Shown here piece by piece: positions 60,281 to 64,000 of a stretch of DNA of 64,000 nt. How positions within the stretch are numbered: position 1 is the stretch's first letter; each line of letters starts with the position of its first letter. The notes below the pieces were generated by a model, which was not told the DNA's origin, did not search any database, and saw only the letters and a list, made by a program, of their open reading frames with translations. The position numbers and the translations under genes were made by a program. Origin of the DNA: Sphingobium sp. Cam5-1 (GTDB taxonomy: Bacteria; Pseudomonadota; Alphaproteobacteria; Sphingomonadales; Sphingomonadaceae); contig NZ_CP065138.1 in the NCBI RefSeq assembly GCF_015693305.1, positions 1,550,001-1,614,000 of the forward strand, read 5' to 3'.

Positions 60281-61186
60281 TTAGCTGCACTTCGCCTTGG
60301 CGCGGCCCTTGTCCATCATTCCGCGCTGGCTGGCCGACATGGTGGCACCATAGACCTGTTCCAACTCCGCATAGACCTTACACGCGTCGGCGGGCTTCTT
60401 GAGCTGGATCAGCGCCTCACCCAGATAGGCCAGGCTGTCGGCGGCGCGATCCCCCTTGGGGCGTTTTTGATAATTGTCGTAAAAAGTCACCGACGCCAGT
60501 GCAGGTTTGCCATCATCCAGATAGGCACGGCCCAGCAGGTTCGAAGCACGGCTTGCAATTGAAGCTGTGCTATATTTATCCACCGTCGCTTTCAGTTGCG
60601 CCTGCGCCTCAGGATAGAATTTGGCGTCCCATAGGCGAAAGCCATAGCTGTAGGCGTCGGCCGCCGCATCACCCGTCGATGGCCGCTCGATCGCTGCCAC
60701 GGCGGCTTTACGCGCTTCGGTCGCGCCACCATTGGTGCCCGACTTCGGCGTTGCCGGAGCTGCATTATCTGTGGGAACCACGGGCCGCACGGGCGGCGGA
60801 GCCACCACTTCGGCACGGCTCTGCGCCTCAGCCTTATATTTGTTGAACGCCTCTTCCAGCTGACGGATCTTGAAACTGTTTTCCTCAACCTGCCCGGTCA
60901 TCGAGGCAAGCTGCGATTCCAGTGCACCCACGCGCGCCGTCAGATCGGCGACAGGCGATGATGATGGCGTCCCGGGCGGAACTGTGGGCGTCACCGGGCG
61001 ATTAATCTCCGCCTGCAACGGAGCGCCTGCGGGAAAGACCTTGCGCTGTACCGCGCGCATTTCCTTTTCCAGCCGATCGACGCGCACATCCAGCGCCACA
61101 TTCTGGGCGGCCGTCCCTGGCGCCAGCGCAACCATAGCGGGCGCCCCCAGCAGCAGGGCGGTTGTCGCAAACAAGGCGTAACGCAT
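60281..61186 (-). CDS. cpoB: Tol-Pal system protein CpoB (YbgF)
   Basis: CpoB co-ordinates peptidoglycan synthesis with outer-membrane constriction at division. The 301-residue protein has a signal peptide (cleaved after TAA near residue 27), an N-terminal coiled coil (LDVRVDRLEKEMRAVQRKV; LTARVGALESQLASM) and a C-terminal TPR domain (AYSYGFRLWDAKFYPEAQAQLK; NLLGRAYLDDGKPALASVTFYD). pal and tolB are not in the window. It is likely co-transcribed with tilS. Confidence 0.92.
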   Translation of the reverse strand: MRYALFATTALLLGAPAMVALAPGTAAQNVALDVRVDRLEKEMRAVQRKVFPAGAPLQAEINRPVTPTVPPGTPSSSPVADLTARVGALESQLASMTGQVEENSFKIRQLEEAFNKYKAEAQSRAEVVAPPPVRPVVPTDNAAPATPKSGTNGGATEARKAAVAAIERPSTGDAAADAYSYGFRLWDAKFYPEAQAQLKATVDKYSTASIASRASNLLGRAYLDDGKPALASVTFYDNYQKRPKGDRAADSLAYLGEALIQLKKPADACKVYAELEQVYGATMSASQRGMMDKGRAKAKCS

Positions 61187-61318
61187 GATGATCCCCGACT
61201 AAAACTTAAATTCACCGACGATACGGCCCGCAAAGGCCGCGCTCCCCGCTCTTAACCATAAGGCCATATTCGCAGCCGTAAAGCAGGACGTGCGGCTCAA
61301 ACAGGGATTGGAGACGCG

Positions 61319-62260
61319 TTAATCCGCCGTGGGTGGGGCCGCTGGTGCGGACTCCGCAGGGATGGCGGGCGCCACGGTCCCGGTCACGGGCCGCGCGGCA
61401 GGCGTTTGCGTAGCCGAGGGGGCAGCCGGGGGCGCAACCGCAGGGGCAGGCGACGCGGCCAGACCGGCAGGCGCCGGAGCAGCCCGCGCCAGCAACGCCG
61501 CCGCCGAAACGGGCACATCGGAAATCGTGCGATCGGGTGCGCCAAGCGGTGCAACAGGCTTGCCGCCTACCGTAACCGTCAACGCCTGCGGACGCCCGGT
61601 CAGGATCATGGGGTTGCGGGCAGTGGCAGGCAGGGTGAAGCTCTCACCCTTCTTCATGAGGCCATCTTTCAGCCGGTCGCCAGCCTCGTCATAAATGCGC
61701 AGCCACACATCGTCATTGGCGGTGAACACAACCGTCTGCACCACCGGTGCGGCGGGACGCGCGCCCGGCGCCGGTTTCGCGGCAACGGCGGGCTTGGCCT
61801 GTTCGGCGGCGATCTCCTGCCCCGTCGGCGGGGTCAGCATCTGCGTACGCCAGATGGTGAAGCCAGCCACCAGCACAATCACGATAGCCGCAGCCGTCCA
61901 GGCAAGCACGCGCGACGGCACGCGGGCCGGATCAGCCGGTTCGAACGCTTCGTAGCGATTGGCGCCCAGTTCGGAATTATGGACGGCATGGCGCACATCG
62001 GCGGCGATGGCCACCTCGTCCAGGTCGACCGCGCGGGCGTACGCGCGGGCAAAGCCGACCGCATAGGGAATTCCCGGCAGCGCGGAATAGTCGTCCCGCT
62101 CTATCGCTTCCAACTGGCGCTGCGCGATGCGCGTGCGCGTCGCCACGTCCTGGATGGACAGGCCATGCGCCTCACGCGCCTCTCGCAGCTTTGCGCCCGG
62201 AGTGCCCAATTGCACGTCCGGCACCGTAGCTCCGCTTTCCACTTCGGGTTGTTCTGCCAT
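61319..62260 (-). CDS. rodZ: RodZ-like helix-turn-helix membrane protein
   Basis: This 313-residue protein has an N-terminal helix-turn-helix (KLREAREAHGLSIQDVATRTRIAQRQLEAIE), then one transmembrane helix (about 118-137), a periplasmic DUF4115 domain (VFTANDDVWLRIYDEAGDRLKDGLMKKGES) and a Pro/Ala-rich tail. This is the RodZ layout; RodZ links MreB to the cell wall elongation complex. Start MAEQPEVES at 62260 is chosen. It sits between cpoB and ptsP. Confidence 0.9.
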   Translation of the reverse strand: MAEQPEVESGATVPDVQLGTPGAKLREAREAHGLSIQDVATRTRIAQRQLEAIERDDYSALPGIPYAVGFARAYARAVDLDEVAIAADVRHAVHNSELGANRYEAFEPADPARVPSRVLAWTAAAIVIVLVAGFTIWRTQMLTPPTGQEIAAEQAKPAVAAKPAPGARPAAPVVQTVVFTANDDVWLRIYDEAGDRLKDGLMKKGESFTLPATARNPMILTGRPQALTVTVGGKPVAPLGAPDRTISDVPVSAAALLARAAPAPAGLAASPAPAVAPPAAPSATQTPAARPVTGTVAPAIPAESAPAAPPTAD

Positions 62261-62350
62261 GCTGCTCCGCAATCGTATAAGCCGGTCTTGTCTCATTCCG
62301 GCACAGGGATTGTCAACGCCGCCGGGGTCGTGCCTGACCCATTTTCCGGT

Positions 62351-64000
62351 TCAATTCAGTTCGATGCCCCGCTCATCCGCCCATTGCGTCAGCGCTCCAC
62401 GAATATCCACAACCCCGTCGTCCAGCAGCTTGCGCATCAACGCCTGCAATTCGGTGGCATCGATAGCCCGGATCATGGCCTTGACCGGGCCAACCGACGC
62501 GGGCGTAATCGACAGGCGCCGAACGCCCAGGCCAACCAGCGCCATCGCTTCCAGCGTCCGCCCGCCCATTTCCCCGCAGACGCCAACCGGCACCTGATAT
62601 TCCTCGCAAGTCCGCACCACCCGGCTAAGGAAGCGCAAGATGGCGATGCTCAGCCAGTCATAACGCTCCGCCAGCTTGGGATGCGCCCGGTCGGCCGCGA
62701 AGAGAAATTGCGTCAAATCATTGGTGCCGATCGACAGGAAATCGAGCTTGGGCAACAGCAGGTCCAGCACCTCCGCCAGCGCAGGCACCTCCAGCATCGC
62801 GCCATAGCGGACCGCCGTCGGCACCTTCTTGCGCTGGGACAGCAACCATTCACGCTGATGCTCGACCAGAGCACGCGCCTTCTCATATTCCCACGGTTCC
62901 GACACCATCGGGAACATGATGTTGAGCACCTTGCCCGCCGACGCTTCCAACAGGGCCCGCGCCTGCGCCTTCATCAACCCATCGCGGTCCAGCGCCAGCC
63001 GCAGCGCGCGCCAGCCCATCGCCGGATTGTCCTCCAGCTCTTCATCTTCGTCGCGCTGCATATAGGGCAGCGCCTTGTCACCCCCGATATCGACGGTGCG
63101 GAAGATAACCGGCCGGTCGCCCGCCGCGTCCAGCACATCCTTGTAAAGCCGCTGCTGCTTTTCCCGCTGCGGCAAAGTGGCGGACACGAGGAACTGAAAC
63201 TCGGTGCGGAACAGCCCGATGCCATCCGCGCCGACCAGGTCCAGCGCCTGCGCATCCTCACGCAGGCCGGCATTCACCATCAACTCGATACGCTGCCCGT
63301 CCGCCGTCACCGACGGCAGGTCGCGCATCGCGGCGAACTCCGCCCGGCGCTTCTGCGTGACATGCAGCTTGTTCTCGAACGCCTCATCCATGTCCACCGT
63401 CGGGCGGATCAACAGGTTGTTCGACACGACGTCCATCAGGATGAGGTCACCCTCATTCACCTTGTGCCGGATTTCGCGGACTCGCCCCAGCACCGGCACG
63501 CCCATGGCGCGCGCGACGATGGTGACATGCGCGGTCAGCGATCCTTCTTCCAGGATCACGCCCTTCAACCGCCGCCGGTCATATTCCAGCAGCTCCGCAG
63601 GACCCAGATTGCGCGCGATCAGGATGGCGTCCTGCCTCAGGCCCATGGTCGCGGCCGTCCCCAGCTGCCCCGACACGATCCGCAACAGGCGATTGGCCAT
63701 GTCCTCCAGATCGTGCATGCGATCCTGCAACAGAGCGTCATCGATCTGCCGCATGCGCATGCGGGTGCGCTGCTGCACGCGCTCGATCGCCGCCTCGGCG
63801 GTCAGGCCACTGTCGATCGCCTCATTGATGCGCCGTATCCAGCCTTCATCATAAGCGAACATCTTGTAGGTTTCGAGCACCTCCTGATGCTCACCCTCCA
63901 TCCCGAACTCGACCGCGCCCGTCATGCGGTCGATCTGCTCGCGCATCTTGGTGAAGGCGGAAATGACGCGCTGGCGCTCCGCTTCGGTATCCTCCGCGAC
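62351..64000 (-). CDS. ptsP: PEP-protein phosphotransferase PtsP (5' truncated)
   Basis: This is enzyme I of a PTS, probably the nitrogen-type PtsP, with its N-terminus beyond the window edge; the frame is open to 64000. The visible part covers the helical HPr-binding region, the active-site His in GSLTAHVTIVARAMGVPV, and the PEP-binding barrel (GIGLFRTEFQFL; FRTVDIGGDKALPYM; DFLSIGTNDLTQF; VGVCGEMGGR). Whether a GAF domain precedes it, which would mark PtsP rather than PtsI, cannot be seen. Confidence 0.9.
   Translation of the reverse strand, partial: VAEDTEAERQRVISAFTKMREQIDRMTGAVEFGMEGEHQEVLETYKMFAYDEGWIRRINEAIDSGLTAEAAIERVQQRTRMRMRQIDDALLQDRMHDLEDMANRLLRIVSGQLGTAATMGLRQDAILIARNLGPAELLEYDRRRLKGVILEEGSLTAHVTIVARAMGVPVLGRVREIRHKVNEGDLILMDVVSNNLLIRPTVDMDEAFENKLHVTQKRRAEFAAMRDLPSVTADGQRIELMVNAGLREDAQALDLVGADGIGLFRTEFQFLVSATLPQREKQQRLYKDVLDAAGDRPVIFRTVDIGGDKALPYMQRDEDEELEDNPAMGWRALRLALDRDGLMKAQARALLEASAGKVLNIMFPMVSEPWEYEKARALVEHQREWLLSQRKKVPTAVRYGAMLEVPALAEVLDLLLPKLDFLSIGTNDLTQFLFAADRAHPKLAERYDWLSIAILRFLSRVVRTCEEYQVPVGVCGEMGGRTLEAMALVGLGVRRLSITPASVGPVKAMIRAIDATELQALMRKLLDDGVVDIRGALTQWADERGIELN

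Overview
The window looks like chromosomal core sequence from a sphingomonad (Alphaproteobacteria, Sphingobium/Sphingomonas type). The evidence is high GC coding sequence, an F1 ATP synthase block (atpHAGDC) without membrane subunits, the pcm-tolC-popZ(DUF2497)-valS order, and copies of intergenic palindromic repeats of a kind I associate with sphingomonads. I see no transposase, integrase, phage gene, CRISPR array or rRNA operon, and no intergenic gap longer than 300 bases.

Layout. 1-4.2 kb: the end of a PhoB-type regulator, a Cys-rich copper-binding protein, and the divergent pairs recR/def (-) and fmt/truA (+). 4.2-7.2 kb: a queuosine-precursor transporter, tRNA-Arg(TCT), a probable 32-aa membrane microprotein, an ABM-domain protein, a small transaldolase and a DUF2490 protein. 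7.2-12.3 kb: priA, ada and an unusual membrane-anchored trypsin-like protease. 12.5-17.5 kb: the F1 ATP synthase operon, with two palindromic repeats inside it and a terminator after atpC. 17.7-25 kb: a solitary cpaF, a DMT exporter, OsmC, PRC-barrel and YdeN-like proteins, a YezD-like small protein, and a TonB-dependent receptor. 25-32.4 kb: panB, yfgM-bamB-der-tusA, an HPt protein, a luciferase-like oxidoreductase and an acyltransferase. 32.6-41.6 kb: a HerA-like ATPase, a MATE exporter, valS-popZ-tolC-pcm and tRNA-Cys(GCA). 41.6-51.7 kb: TauE/SafE, GST, ndk-holC-pepA, and lptD-surA-pdxA-rsmA. 51.7-53 kb: a lower-GC islet of two genes. 53-64 kb: a TPR protein, rsmB, guaB, ftsH, tilS-cpoB, rodZ and the 3' part of ptsP.

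Several clusters share a task. LptD, SurA, BamB, YfgM and CpoB serve envelope assembly. def, fmt, valS, truA, tilS, rsmA, rsmB and the tRNAs serve translation. recR, priA, holC and ada serve DNA replication and repair.

I did not find a convincing new multi-gene system. The items most worth following are the low-GC islet with a four-fold repeated membrane protein, a low-GC inserted segment inside valS, the solitary HerA ATPase, the protease with a mid-protein membrane hairpin, the overlapping 32-aa ORF, and a perfect hairpin that contains the start codon of the luciferase-like gene. All family assignments rest on reading motifs by eye; no database search was possible.
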